Source: Glutamicibacter sp. B1
GTDB lineage: Bacteria > Actinomycetota > Actinomycetes > Actinomycetales > Micrococcaceae
NCBI RefSeq assembly: GCF_039602135.1
Contig: NZ_CP125942.1
Location: forward strand, 3,410,001 to 3,474,000
Direction: 5' to 3'
DNA length: 64,000 nt
In this document: positions 53,520 through 62,726 of the stretch, piece after piece
Position numbering within the stretch: the first letter of the stretch is position 1
How the letters are laid out: every line of letters starts with the position of its first letter
Translations under genes and position numbers: made by a program
Notes under the pieces: model-generated
What the model saw: the letters and a program-made list of their open reading frames with translations, nothing else
The model's database searches: none
What the model was told of the DNA's origin: nothing

Positions 53520-54353
53520 ATGAACACCGACCTTTTGACATCCTCAGATGGTAAAGAAATTTCCGTCGCTGACCAACTAGTAGATGAGGACCCGTATACC
53601 CCCGAAACGATTCGCAAGGATCTGTTCACGCGTGCAAAACGCGGATTCGTCAATATTGACTTCGAATTCGTTCAGAAGTTCTCTGGAGATGACCGTGGCG
53701 ACACGGTGCTTTCCAAGTTGCTGAAACGACGTAGCCGTCTCGAACTGGATCTGCTCCTGAGCATTCACGCGTTGAGCCCTATTCTCGAAGGCACGCCGCT
53801 GTCGTGGAAAGCGTGGGCTCTAGTACTAAATAGTGAGATGCGCGCGGTAAAACGTGCCGCGAAGGCTCTTTCCATCCCGGAGGTCGATCTTCTCGCGGTG
53901 GCCGATCCTCGGGCTAAGAAACCTGTTTTCGCTCTTAAAGCCGGGCTGGATCATAAGGGTAAGAAACGCTATTTTGCGTTGCCTTATGCGTATTGGACCG
54001 AGGGGCACATCGACCAGTTGACGATGCCAGGAAAGGTCACGTTGCTCATTTTGCTACGAGAAACCCAAGACCCTAAAGCGATGACGTTAGATAAATCTTA
54101 TGAGCAAATCGGTAAGTGGTACGGCATTAGCGAGAGGACCGCGGAACGAGGGTTTGGCGAACTACGCTGCCTAGGTCTCATGCAGGAGATCAGTCGTAAA
54201 GCTAATGACCCGTTCACGACTAATACATATCGGCATATCTGGCATCGATGGCCGCTGGAAGCGTACTCCAAAGAGAACAGGAAATCGCTTCTTGCCCAAG
54301 CGAAAGCTGCGGCTAAATCATCAGCAAAACAAGATCCAAACGTCTCCGTTTAA
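53520..54353 (+). CDS. Winged-helix protein, replication-initiator-like
   Basis: A 277-residue soluble protein. A basic region (SKLLKRRSRLELDLLL) is followed by PGKVTLLILLRETQDPKAMT and a helix-turn-helix pattern: YEQIGKWYGISERTAERGFGE, LRCLGLMQEISR. This plan is reminiscent of plasmid or phage replication and transcription initiators, but I cannot assign a family. The C-terminus is Ala/Lys-rich. Lower GC than the neighbours, with a hairpin after it and an Abi-like gene next, points to an acquired segment. Confidence 0.5.
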   Translation: MNTDLLTSSDGKEISVADQLVDEDPYTPETIRKDLFTRAKRGFVNIDFEFVQKFSGDDRGDTVLSKLLKRRSRLELDLLLSIHALSPILEGTPLSWKAWALVLNSEMRAVKRAAKALSIPEVDLLAVADPRAKKPVFALKAGLDHKGKKRYFALPYAYWTEGHIDQLTMPGKVTLLILLRETQDPKAMTLDKSYEQIGKWYGISERTAERGFGELRCLGLMQEISRKANDPFTTNTYRHIWHRWPLEAYSKENRKSLLAQAKAAAKSSAKQDPNVSV

Positions 54354-54361
54354 CGCAGAAA

Positions 54362-54379
54362 CCCCGCTCGAAAGCGGGG
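54362..54379 (+). terminator. Short stem-loop
   Basis: CCCCGCT-CGAA-AGCGGGG forms a 7-bp stem closed by a GNRA-type tetraloop, 9 bases after the winged-helix gene. It lacks a T-run. It is probably a terminator or transcript end. Confidence 0.6.
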
Positions 54380-54479
54380 CTCGTACGATGTATTCAGCGA
54401 GAATCCTTGTTCCTCGCGATACCTCCATCCTACGCGCGCGCTACCCCGTATTCAACTTTCACCTTTGGAGGACCCTACC

Positions 54480-55214
54480 TTGCACACTTCACCAGTACCT
54501 GACCCCGCCCAGTTTTTCGGGGACTCCCGTTTCAGCACCTACCACACTGCAGCTGGCGGCGACACGTCCTTGGCCTATGACCTCTATGCCTGGAATGCCC
54601 GTCTCGCCGGGGCATTCCACGAAGTTTTGGGCCATGCCGAGGTTGCTGTGCGCAATGCCATCGACACCCAGCTGAGGGACTGGAACCAGCAGCAATCGGA
54701 TAACCCCCGAAATCCGGGTAAAACCTTCACCGATCAATGGTGCATCGACACCGCCATCCCACTGCACGGCCTGGTGGCCACACCTTTGAAGAAAGCCCGT
54801 AATAATGCGGGTGCTGCAAAGTCTTCCCGCCCTTCATCCCATGCCCGCAAGCATGCTGAGATCACCCACGACGACCTAGTCTTCCAGCTCAGTTTCGGTA
54901 CATGGAATCACCTGGTCCCGTGGCCCAACAGCAAGCCAACACCTCAGCTGCGCCTCTGGGATGAAGCGGTCAAGAACGCCTTCCCCGGCATCAAACCGGG
55001 GATTGAAGGTTTGCGGCAGGTCAAGGCGCCCTTGAATAACCTCCACAGCCTGCGTAACCGGGTGGCCCACTGCGAACCGCTGCTCCACGTTGAGGCGAAT
55101 CGGCGACTGCAGGACATTGCGCGGTTGACCGGCTATATCGATCAGCCCATCGCTGATTGGATCATGGGTCAGCAACGAGTCAGGGATGTAGCCCGCGAAC
55201 GCCCTGCCATCTAA
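54480..55214 (+). CDS. Abi-like HEPN protein
   Basis: A 244-residue protein of the Abi-like (Abi_2/AbiD-F) type: AYDLYAWNARLAGAFHEVLG, then HAEVAVRNAIDTQLRDW, DDLVFQLSFGTWNHLVPWP, and LHSLRNRVAHCEPLLH. The last contains the HEPN R-x4-H signature (R192 to H197). Such proteins are linked to abortive phage infection, probably as RNases. I chose TTG 54480, with GGAGG at 54467-54471 eight bases upstream. The neighbouring winged-helix gene may be unrelated. Phage defence is inference. Confidence 0.75.
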   Translation: MHTSPVPDPAQFFGDSRFSTYHTAAGGDTSLAYDLYAWNARLAGAFHEVLGHAEVAVRNAIDTQLRDWNQQQSDNPRNPGKTFTDQWCIDTAIPLHGLVATPLKKARNNAGAAKSSRPSSHARKHAEITHDDLVFQLSFGTWNHLVPWPNSKPTPQLRLWDEAVKNAFPGIKPGIEGLRQVKAPLNNLHSLRNRVAHCEPLLHVEANRRLQDIARLTGYIDQPIADWIMGQQRVRDVARERPAI

Positions 55215-55647
55215 ACCAGGAATTCTGCTCTCCGGGCCACGAATCTTCGGCAAGCGCAATGGACCACAAGAAGTGTTTCATAGCGGGAGGGCATTCCGTC
55301 AGTCATGGACCGGCCACGACTGAATCCACTTGAGACCCAAAATTCAGCCGTACGACCCCTTATGTAGTTGACAAAATCTTAAGCCCGAGGGACATGAGAT
55401 CTAACGGCGCACATACCTCAATGCGGTGTCAGGCCATTTATCTGTCCAAAATGCCGGGAGCCTTGCACCGCTAGCCTGTCCAGGCAAGGCGCGTAGTCCC
55501 TAGTAGCTTCAGCCGTCAATACGGGCCCAAAACTAACGCATATTAGCCAGTCAGCTAGGTTAGTTGCTGTTGCATCCGTTCATCATCTTGAGCACGGCTG
55601 TCACCAGAAGCGTTCTTTCCAGCTACGCGAGCGATGGAGTTGCTCCG
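55215..55647. other. Intergenic region
   Basis: About 430 bases between the Abi-like gene and the convergent ABC transporter gene contain no gene or strong hairpin that I can support. Confidence 0.4.
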
Positions 55648-57504
55648 CTACTGAGCGAACTGAGTTTCGTAGAGCTGGGTGTAACGGCCACCAAGCGCAA
55701 GCAATTCCGTATGAGTACCGCGTTCAATGATGCGACCAGCTTCGACTACCAGAATCTGATCAGCTGAGCGGATGGTGGATAGACGGTGCGCAATAATCAG
55801 CGCCGTACGATTCTCCAATGCTTCAGCCAGAGCTGCCTGCACCGCAGCTTCGTTAGCAGAGTCCAAGGCCGCGGTCGCTTCGTCCAGAATGACCACCTGT
55901 GGGGCAGCCAGCAACAACCGAGCGATAGTCATACGTTGCCGTTCACCACCGGAAAGCCGATAGCCGCGCTCCCCAACCACGGTTTCCAACCCGTCAGGCA
56001 ACGCCTGAATTACCGGCTTAAGGCGGGCACGTTCCAACGCCTCCCAAATCTGTTCATCGGTTGCATCTGGTCGAGCCAAGGAAAGGTTCGAACGGATCGT
56101 TTCATGGAACAAGTGTCCGTCCTGAGTCACCATCGACACGGAAGTTCGCAGCGAATCTAACTTCAGGTCTCGGATATCTTGACCTGCCAACTGAACGCTT
56201 CCCGAATCCACATCGTAGAGTCGAGCCAGCAGCGAGGCCACAGTGGATTTACCGGCCCCTGAGGAACCGACCAGGGCAAATGTTTGCCCTGCTGGAATTT
56301 CAAAGTTAATGTCATGCAGGACCTGTTCACCGCCGCGGGTGTCCAGGATTGCTACTTCTTCTAGCGATGCCAGCGAGACTTTATCTGCACTGGGGTACGA
56401 GAAGTTCACGTGATCAAATTTCACCGGAACCGGGGCACCGACGGCGAGGCGGCGTGCGTCTGGGGCATCGGAAATCAGTGGTTCTAAATCCAAGACTTCA
56501 AAGACACGGTCAAAGCTAACCAAAGCACTGGTGATTTCTACACGAGCATTAGCTAACGCAGTCAATGGGGTATAAAGCCTGGTCAGTAGCATGCCAAGGG
56601 TGACAACATCACCAGCGGCGAGCTCTCCACGGATGGCATACATGCCACCCAATCCGTAAACCAATGCGAGCGCCAACGCCGCGACCAACGTCAATGCCGT
56701 CACAAAGTAGAACTGGCGCATCGTCATCTTCACGCCGATATCTCGGACTCGTCCGGCGTGCAGGGCGAATTGCTTCGACTCATCTTTGGGACTGCCAAAG
56801 AGTTTGATCAGTGTCGCACCAGGTGCGGAGAACCTCTCGGTCATCTGATTGCCCATGCTCGCATTTAGCTCAGCGGATTCACGGCGCAGAAGAGCCACCG
56901 ATTTGCCGAAGCGGCGGGCAGGCAAAAGGAAAATAGGCAGAAGCACCAGCGCAAGCAGCGTGACCTGCCACGAGGTGGTGAACATGACCGCGGCCGTGAG
57001 AATCAGCGCCACCGTATTTGAGACTAAGCCCGAAAGTGTTCCTGCAAACGCTGATTGCGCACCAATGACGTCGTTGTTCAAGCGGCTCACTAGGGCACCA
57101 GTACGTGTGCGAGCGAAAAATGCTACAGGCATTTTTTGCACGTGGTCGAAGACCGCGGTACGCAGGTCGTAAATAATTCCTTCGCCAAGACGCGAGGAGA
57201 ACCAACGCACAATGACGGAAGTAATGGCATCTAACACCGCGATCACTGCCATGATGATGGCCAAATTAACGATGGTGCGTACACCGGACTGGGCCACGAT
57301 TTCATCAACGACTCGGCCAGCCAGGACTGGGGTAACCACGGCGAGGACAGCTGCAATCACCGAGAACAATACGAAGATCAGGAGCCGGGTTTTATATCCA
57401 GCAGCAAATTTCAGGACCCGTTTGGGTGTCGTTGAAGCGTAGGCCTTTCCACGCTCGCCAGATAGTTTCCATAGCGAATGCCATGCGGCACTTTCCATGC
57501 TCAT
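55648..57504 (-). CDS. ABC exporter, fused membrane and ATPase domains
   Basis: A 618-residue half-transporter of the MsbA/LmrA/MdlB exporter class. Six membrane segments cover 30-330; the ATPase has Walker A LVGSSGAGKSTVASLLARL, the signature LSGGERQRMTIARLLL, Walker B VVILDEATAALDS, and the H-loop IIAHRLSTIRSADQ. It would act as a dimer. ATG 57504 lies downstream of an in-frame extension without a ribosome site. The divergent-type TetR gene lies just upstream (57608-58204, same strand), probably its repressor. Confidence 0.88.
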   Translation of the reverse strand: MSMESAAWHSLWKLSGERGKAYASTTPKRVLKFAAGYKTRLLIFVLFSVIAAVLAVVTPVLAGRVVDEIVAQSGVRTIVNLAIIMAVIAVLDAITSVIVRWFSSRLGEGIIYDLRTAVFDHVQKMPVAFFARTRTGALVSRLNNDVIGAQSAFAGTLSGLVSNTVALILTAAVMFTTSWQVTLLALVLLPIFLLPARRFGKSVALLRRESAELNASMGNQMTERFSAPGATLIKLFGSPKDESKQFALHAGRVRDIGVKMTMRQFYFVTALTLVAALALALVYGLGGMYAIRGELAAGDVVTLGMLLTRLYTPLTALANARVEITSALVSFDRVFEVLDLEPLISDAPDARRLAVGAPVPVKFDHVNFSYPSADKVSLASLEEVAILDTRGGEQVLHDINFEIPAGQTFALVGSSGAGKSTVASLLARLYDVDSGSVQLAGQDIRDLKLDSLRTSVSMVTQDGHLFHETIRSNLSLARPDATDEQIWEALERARLKPVIQALPDGLETVVGERGYRLSGGERQRMTIARLLLAAPQVVILDEATAALDSANEAAVQAALAEALENRTALIIAHRLSTIRSADQILVVEAGRIIERGTHTELLALGGRYTQLYETQFAQ

Positions 57505-57607
57505 TAGTTGTTGCTCGCAATCCTGCTCGGGGATTCGGTGGATGCCACCGTGCCTAGTTTCCCAGCAACACTTGCGCAACTTCTAGGTAGGCTCAGCTTA
57601 TTTACGC

Positions 57608-58204
57608 CTACCTACTGGTTGACCATTTGTCGTCAATCATGGCCGCAAAGTCGAAGGCCTCGTCGAGGATTTCGCGCAGGCTGTGCTCATCGGATTCAAC
57701 CCATCTAAGAAGCGCGTGGTCGTAGAGTGTTAGCGCAAGTAGGGCAGATGTATCGGCCAGCCGCGGATTGGCGCAATACGGGTGAAGCGCCTGGGCAAGA
57801 GCACTACTCTGTTCCCTCCTCGACTCCTGCCATGTGGCTCGCAATGCAGGGGTACTCTTGACCAGATTGATCTGTGAGCGCATCGTTCCCGGGTCGCCTT
57901 CAGCGGCCAGGACCGTCGGTTCAAAACTACGACGCAAAAGTTCAAGCAGACTCTCACTGGGGTTCGAAACCATGGACTCAAGCATTTGAGAAAAATGCAT
58001 ATTCATGGATCGTAAAGCGGTGACCACGGCGTCTTCCTTCGATGAAAAATATCTGAAGAAAGTTGCTCTGGAAATACCCACTGCTTGGGCAGCCTGTTGG
58101 GCAGTGACATTCTCTAAACCGCGCTCGGCAAAAACAGCGTACAACTGCTGTGCCAGTTCTGTTTTCATCTTCTCGCGCACTCGTTCGCGTACTACGCTAC
58201 CCAT
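57608..58204 (-). CDS. TetR family regulator
   Basis: A 198-residue TetR protein with HTH VTAQQAAQAVGISRATFFRY and a tail containing NLVKSTPALRATWQESRREQ. It starts at ATG 58204 and ends 103 bases before the ABC exporter, so both could be in one operon. A palindrome (58241-58253) just upstream suits autoregulation. It likely responds to an exported compound. Confidence 0.85.
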   Translation of the reverse strand: MGSVVRERVREKMKTELAQQLYAVFAERGLENVTAQQAAQAVGISRATFFRYFSSKEDAVVTALRSMNMHFSQMLESMVSNPSESLLELLRRSFEPTVLAAEGDPGTMRSQINLVKSTPALRATWQESRREQSSALAQALHPYCANPRLADTSALLALTLYDHALLRWVESDEHSLREILDEAFDFAAMIDDKWSTSR

Positions 58205-58240
58205 GACAAGAATCTTACTCAGAGACTGGTACTCGGTTAT

Positions 58241-58253
58241 GAGACTCTGTCTC
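58241..58253. promoter_or_regulatory. Candidate TetR operator
   Basis: GAGAC-TCT-GTCTC is a perfect dyad 37 bases upstream of the TetR start, with another GAGAC at 58222-58226. Its position is suitable for autoregulation of the TetR-ABC pair. Confidence 0.5.
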
Positions 58254-58398
58254 TTTAAACATGTCAGATCATGTTTTGCTTAGGCGTGTCGCGGAGTAGA
58301 GAGTTAATTTTTCTCAACATGCATCGGATGGTGATGCCCAGTACGCACGGCTTAGTTAGGCTCACTAACAGGTAATAACTTCAACGCAAAGGACCGGC

Positions 58399-59439
58399 AT
58401 GGCAGATCAGCACAACATCGACACGATTGAATTGGGTCAAGGTTTGAGCGTGACTGCCCAAGGTTTCGGATGCATGTCGTTGAGTAGCGCCTACGGCTCA
58501 GCAGACGATACAGAGTCGCTGCGCACCGTGAACCATGTGATCGATTCGGGAGTGACTTTCTTAGACACCGCAAACATCTACGGTGCCGGGCACAACGAAA
58601 CATTGCTTTCCACGGTGCTGAAGACACGTCGAGATGAAGTCACCCTGGCGACAAAAGCTGGAATTGTCCGCCCCAAGAACCCGTCAGAGCCACGGGTCAA
58701 TGGAGACCCTGCCTTCATCAAGAAATGTCTCGACGAGAGCCTGCAACGCTTGGGCGTAGAGCATATTGACCTGTACTACTATCACCGGGTTGATAGCCGG
58801 ATCCCCATTGAAGAAACAATGGGTGCATATAAGGAATTAGTCGAGGCCGGCAAGGTGAGCCACGTCGGCTTATCCGAAGTTACCGCCAATGAATTGCGCC
58901 GTGCGCACGCGGTCCACCCAATTACCGCCATTCAAATGGAATACTCCATCTTCAGCCGTGACATCGAACGCTGGTTGTTGCCTACGGCCAGCGAATTAGG
59001 CGTCGGTCTGGTCACCTACGCATCATTGGGACGTGGCTATTTCACCGGAGAAGTTGATTCCTTTGATCAGTTGGAGCCCAATGATGTCCGTCGTAACTTC
59101 CCTCGATTCGAAGATTCCAGGATGGCCAACAATCTCCCTCTTAGGCAGATTATTGAAGAGGTCGCTTTAAGAGAACAGGCAACGACGGCTCAGGTTGCAC
59201 TGTCGTGGGTCTATGAACAGGCTCGACTCCACAATGTGGCTGTTTCCCCGATCCCCGGCACGCGTTATACCCACCACTTTGATGACAACCTGCAATCGCT
59301 GAACGTGAAGCTCTCGCCAGAATCAATGGCCCAGCTTAATGAGTTGGCCGCCCGCGTCGACGGCGAGCGCCAAGCCGACATCATGTCCGTATCCAAGGGC
59401 CGTGAAGAAGAACAGATGGCTGAAGGGAACAACGTCTGA
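58399..59439 (+). CDS. Aldo/keto reductase
   Basis: A 346-residue NADPH-dependent reductase of the AKR superfamily: catalytic FLDTANIYGAGHNE (Asp, Tyr), TLATKAGI (Lys), LYYYHRVDSRIP (His), and the cofactor part VSPIPGTRYTHHFDDNL. The substrate is an unknown aldehyde. The TGA overlaps the ATG of the next gene (TGATG), so both are translated together. AAAGGA precedes the ATG by 7 bases. Confidence 0.88.
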   Translation: MADQHNIDTIELGQGLSVTAQGFGCMSLSSAYGSADDTESLRTVNHVIDSGVTFLDTANIYGAGHNETLLSTVLKTRRDEVTLATKAGIVRPKNPSEPRVNGDPAFIKKCLDESLQRLGVEHIDLYYYHRVDSRIPIEETMGAYKELVEAGKVSHVGLSEVTANELRRAHAVHPITAIQMEYSIFSRDIERWLLPTASELGVGLVTYASLGRGYFTGEVDSFDQLEPNDVRRNFPRFEDSRMANNLPLRQIIEEVALREQATTAQVALSWVYEQARLHNVAVSPIPGTRYTHHFDDNLQSLNVKLSPESMAQLNELAARVDGERQADIMSVSKGREEEQMAEGNNV

Positions 59440-60233
59440 TGAAAATTGCCCTCGCCCAAGTACTGAGCACTTCAGACCCGCAGCACAATCTGGTGACCAT
59501 ACGCGATCATGCGAAGCAGGCCAAAGAAGCTGGAGCTTCATTGGTAATTTTTCCAGAGGCGATGCAGGTCGCTTTTGGCAATGACCTGACTCAGGTGGCA
59601 CAGCCCCTCGACGGGCCGTGGGCCACTTTAGTCCGCCAGTTGGCTAGGGACATTGGAATCACCATCATCGCTGGGATGTTTACTCCTGGGGAGGGCCACC
59701 GGGTGCGCAATACTCTCGTGGTTGCTGGTGCCGATGTCGATACGCACTACGACAAGATCCACCTCTACGACGCCTTTGGTTATGCCGAGTCGGACTCGGT
59801 CACCCCCGGAAGTACACCTGTCCAGTTTGAGCATGAAGGCAGCACCGTAGGTCTTGCCACCTGTTATGACCTTCGATTCCCGCGACTCTTTATCCGCAAT
59901 GCAGTTTCTGGGGCAGCGGTGAACGTGGTCAGCGCTTCTTGGGGTGCCGGCGACGGCAAAGTGGAACAATGGACCACACTCGCCAAGGCTCGGGCCTTAG
60001 ACTCCACCACCTTTGTGGTGGCGGTTGATCAGGCAGATCCAGTCAGTGTTGGCAGGAAGTTGCATGGCACAGCACCCTTGGGCGTCGGTCATTCACTTGT
60101 TGTCGACCCGTTGGGACGGGTCATCGCCCAAGCCGGGGCTGAGCCAGAACTGCTCGTGGTGGACCTGGATCTGACAGTGCTCGACACTGCCCGGAAACAA
60201 TTACCGGTGCTGTCTAATTCCGTGGATCTTTAG
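59439..60233 (+). CDS. Carbon-nitrogen hydrolase (nitrilase superfamily)
   Basis: A 264-residue nitrilase-family amidase. The Glu-Lys-Cys triad is seen in VIFPEAMQVAF, YDKIHLYDAFGY and LATCYDLRFPRL. It is coupled to the aldo/keto reductase. Some family members repair or cleave omega-amidated acids; no specific substrate can be named. The last 20 bases overlap the convergent hydrolase gene at 60214. Confidence 0.88.
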   Translation: MKIALAQVLSTSDPQHNLVTIRDHAKQAKEAGASLVIFPEAMQVAFGNDLTQVAQPLDGPWATLVRQLARDIGITIIAGMFTPGEGHRVRNTLVVAGADVDTHYDKIHLYDAFGYAESDSVTPGSTPVQFEHEGSTVGLATCYDLRFPRLFIRNAVSGAAVNVVSASWGAGDGKVEQWTTLAKARALDSTTFVVAVDQADPVSVGRKLHGTAPLGVGHSLVVDPLGRVIAQAGAEPELLVVDLDLTVLDTARKQLPVLSNSVDL

Positions 60234-61095
60234 CTTCAAACCAATCTAGGATGTCATCCCAGACTGGTTCTCCAATGCCTCGGCGCATCAAACCGTGGTG
60301 CCCGATGCTCTTGGCGCCCACCTGTTCAGGGGTGTAGGTGCGGCGTTCAACGGGCACCCCGGTGACATGGCTAGTTAAGGCGTCCATTTGGTGGGGTGAG
60401 GCCCATAGGTCGTCGCTGGCGCCTACCGCCAGCATTGGGACTCGAAGCTGTTCTGCCCTTTGCACAGCGGCCATGCTGGGGTCATCAAAGAAGTAGTTCT
60501 TCCTTAGGGTCCAGCTGCTCCAATCAAGCAGAGCTTCACGAGGAATGTCTTCGCCGAGCCCTAGCTTCTTTCCTGGCATATAGCCGATGAGCCTGCTCAG
60601 CACTGGTCCGATGAGGTTGAGGACCGCAGTGACGCGAAGTCGTTCGGGCAGCGGAGAAATAGTACGCAGTGCGGCCACATGGCTTGAAGTAATCGCGCAC
60701 GCTTTCAGACGCTCGGTCCCGTAATTCAGCACAAGCCCATGTCCACCGACGCTATGTCCCAAGGCAAAATGGGGCAGGTCCGGATAGCGTTCGGCCGCCC
60801 ACTGCGCGACGGCTGGAATATCTTGTTGGATCCAGTCACGCATCTTGATCTCAGGGAGCGCTTTAGGAGACCCGGAGAGTCCAGTGCCACGGTAATCGTA
60901 GGTGATCGTTAGTATTCCCCTACCGGCGGCATGCTGCGCGAAGGCCCGGTAGAAGCCCTGCGGTGTTGCAGTTGCTGGATGAATTACCAGTACGCCAGTA
61001 ATCTCTGTGCCTGGTTTGAAGAGCGTCGCTTGCACGCTATCTCGTGCGGTCACGAGGACGCTAACGACTTCACTGGTGATGCTCTGGGTCAACAT
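60214..61095 (-). CDS. Alpha/beta hydrolase
   Basis: A 293-residue alpha/beta-fold hydrolase: the oxyanion region VLVIHPATATPQGFYRAFA, YDYRGTGLSG, nucleophile elbow LGHSVGGHGL (Ser at about 113), and late residues ASDDLWASP and KSIGHHGLM for the acid and base. It resembles the esterase/lipase group with a serine aminopeptidase S33-like fold. The substrate is unknown. It converges with the nitrilase-family gene and overlaps its end. Confidence 0.8.
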   Translation of the reverse strand: MLTQSITSEVVSVLVTARDSVQATLFKPGTEITGVLVIHPATATPQGFYRAFAQHAAGRGILTITYDYRGTGLSGSPKALPEIKMRDWIQQDIPAVAQWAAERYPDLPHFALGHSVGGHGLVLNYGTERLKACAITSSHVAALRTISPLPERLRVTAVLNLIGPVLSRLIGYMPGKKLGLGEDIPREALLDWSSWTLRKNYFFDDPSMAAVQRAEQLRVPMLAVGASDDLWASPHQMDALTSHVTGVPVERRTYTPEQVGAKSIGHHGLMRRGIGEPVWDDILDWFEAKDPRN

Positions 61096-61212
61096 AAGCT
61101 CATCCTATGCCGATGTTACTGATCAGTAAATAGCTCGTCTGGGCCACCGGAAAGTCTTTGAGCTCCGCTCAAATCCAATCTGCTTCAGTGGTCAATCACC
61201 GAAAGACTGCCG

Positions 61213-62148
61213 TCACACTTCAGCGCGTTCAATCTCGTCCTCGTGCTGAGCGCTGACGGCAGTCTTCTTTCGCGGGGAAAGTTCACTAATCAATGCCCCC
61301 GCAACGATAAACACAGCTCCAGCGATGGCAACTGGTGGTAGTCGGTCCCCCGCGATGCGACCGATAATGGCTGCCCACACCGGTTCCCCGGCATAGATAA
61401 TCGTCGCGCGCGCTGGCGACACGGACTTCTGTGCCCAGTTCATGGCCAGCTGGATCATGCAGCTAGCCACACCCAAGGCAACAGAAGCTACGATCCACAC
61501 CCATGAAAATTCTGGAATGTGTTCACCAGTGACTGGAACAGCTAGAAAACCGAGAATGCCGGCCACAAGAAGCTGCACTACCGTGACCCGACCAAGGTGT
61601 ACTTTGCCAGCAAACCAGCCGATGAAGATGATCTCTAAGGCTATTGGGAGGGTGCTGATAATAGTGACGATTTCTCCGGTGCCGAAGGTGACCCCGATAC
61701 TTCCCGGATCCGCCAAAAGCACCAAACCAATAAACGCGAGTGCGACGCCAATCCACGTCAGGAGCCCTGGCTTCTTCCTGAAGACCAGCCACTGTAGAAG
61801 TGGAACCAGCGGGACATAAAGTGCAGAAATGAAGGCCGAAGTACTGCTGTTCAGCGCCTGCAGTCCGGCGGTTTGCAGACCGTAGCCGAAGAAGATCATC
61901 ACTCCGATGCAGGCTCCGGCAAATACTTCTTTGAGCGTGAGCCCCTTGAGGACGCGCGCAAAAAGCAGGGCGCTAATGAGCCCTGCTGTCATGAATCGCA
62001 TCCCCACAAAAAACCACGGGCCACTGTATTGGACGGCAATGTGGATGATCAGAAAAGTTGCGCCCCAGACGACGGTGGCGAGAACCAATACGGCTTCCTG
62101 GCGGGAGAACGCACGCCAACGGGACTGATTGTGCAACATAATGCACAA
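61213..62148 (-). CDS. DMT (EamA) family transporter
   Basis: A 311-residue drug/metabolite transporter with ten membrane segments and two EamA repeats: TVVWGATFLIIHIAVQYSGP, SAFISALYVPLVPLLQW, and in the second repeat ATIIYAGEPVWAAIIGR. It probably exports amino acids or metabolites. Start ATG 62148 or ATG 62139; both lie in the palindrome at 62127-62150, so an operator covers the translation start. The divergent XRE-cupin gene probably controls it. Confidence 0.85.
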   Translation of the reverse strand: MCIMLHNQSRWRAFSRQEAVLVLATVVWGATFLIIHIAVQYSGPWFFVGMRFMTAGLISALLFARVLKGLTLKEVFAGACIGVMIFFGYGLQTAGLQALNSSTSAFISALYVPLVPLLQWLVFRKKPGLLTWIGVALAFIGLVLLADPGSIGVTFGTGEIVTIISTLPIALEIIFIGWFAGKVHLGRVTVVQLLVAGILGFLAVPVTGEHIPEFSWVWIVASVALGVASCMIQLAMNWAQKSVSPARATIIYAGEPVWAAIIGRIAGDRLPPVAIAGAVFIVAGALISELSPRKKTAVSAQHEDEIERAEV

Positions 62149-62150
62149 TC
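62127..62150. promoter_or_regulatory. 9-bp inverted repeat at the EamA/XRE divergent promoters
   Basis: GATTGTGCA (62127-62135) and TGCACAATC (62142-62150) are exact reverse complements with a 6-base spacer. They lie 21 bases before the XRE-cupin start and over the first codons of the EamA gene, so they are a strong operator candidate for the XRE protein. Confidence 0.75.
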
Positions 62151-62171
62151 TTATGGTGAATAATAGTTCAC

Positions 62172-62726
62172 ATGCAAACCAGTGACAGCGCAGAAGTACT
62201 GACCCACGTCAGTAGAAATGTTCGCCGGCTACGACTTGCTACAGGCTTGAGCCAAGCAGCCCTCGCCGACCAATCAGGGGTTAGCCGACGCACGGTGATC
62301 AAATTGGAAGCCGGCGAAGCAAACATCAGCCTCACCGGGCTAGACCGACTTGCGGAGTCTTTGGGCGTGACGTTTGTTGACCTGGTCGCAGAACCCTCAG
62401 CTCCACGTTCCTTTATCAATGAAATCGTATGGAGAGGGCAACACCCTCGAAGCGTGGCGACCCTCATGGCTTCCGTTCCAGCAAACAAAGAAGCGCAGCT
62501 TTTAACCTGGTCTCTTGAACCCACGGAGCGTTATGTTGGCGAACCGGATCCTGCCGGTTGGTCAGAAATGATTCTGGTTTTTGAAGGAACCCTGCGCATC
62601 GTCACTACCGAAGAAACCGTACTGCGCTCTGCCGGTGAGCACTACGCCTTTGCCACCTCGCAGGACTTCTCCTATGTCAACGAAGGACAGCAGCTGACTC
62701 GTTTTGCCCGCATTGTCGTTAGCTGA
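62172..62726 (+). CDS. XRE-cupin transcriptional regulator
   Basis: A 184-residue regulator: HTH_3 at the N-terminus (LRLATGLSQAALADQSGVSR, then RTVIKLEAGEANISLTGLDR) and a C-terminal cupin (GWSEMILVFEGTLRIVTTEE, GEHYAFATSQDF). This family often controls adjacent transporters in response to a small ligand. It diverges from the EamA gene, whose operator is described at 62127-62150. Its 3' end overlaps the out-of-frame tail of the following dioxygenase gene. Confidence 0.85.
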   Translation: MQTSDSAEVLTHVSRNVRRLRLATGLSQAALADQSGVSRRTVIKLEAGEANISLTGLDRLAESLGVTFVDLVAEPSAPRSFINEIVWRGQHPRSVATLMASVPANKEAQLLTWSLEPTERYVGEPDPAGWSEMILVFEGTLRIVTTEETVLRSAGEHYAFATSQDFSYVNEGQQLTRFARIVVS

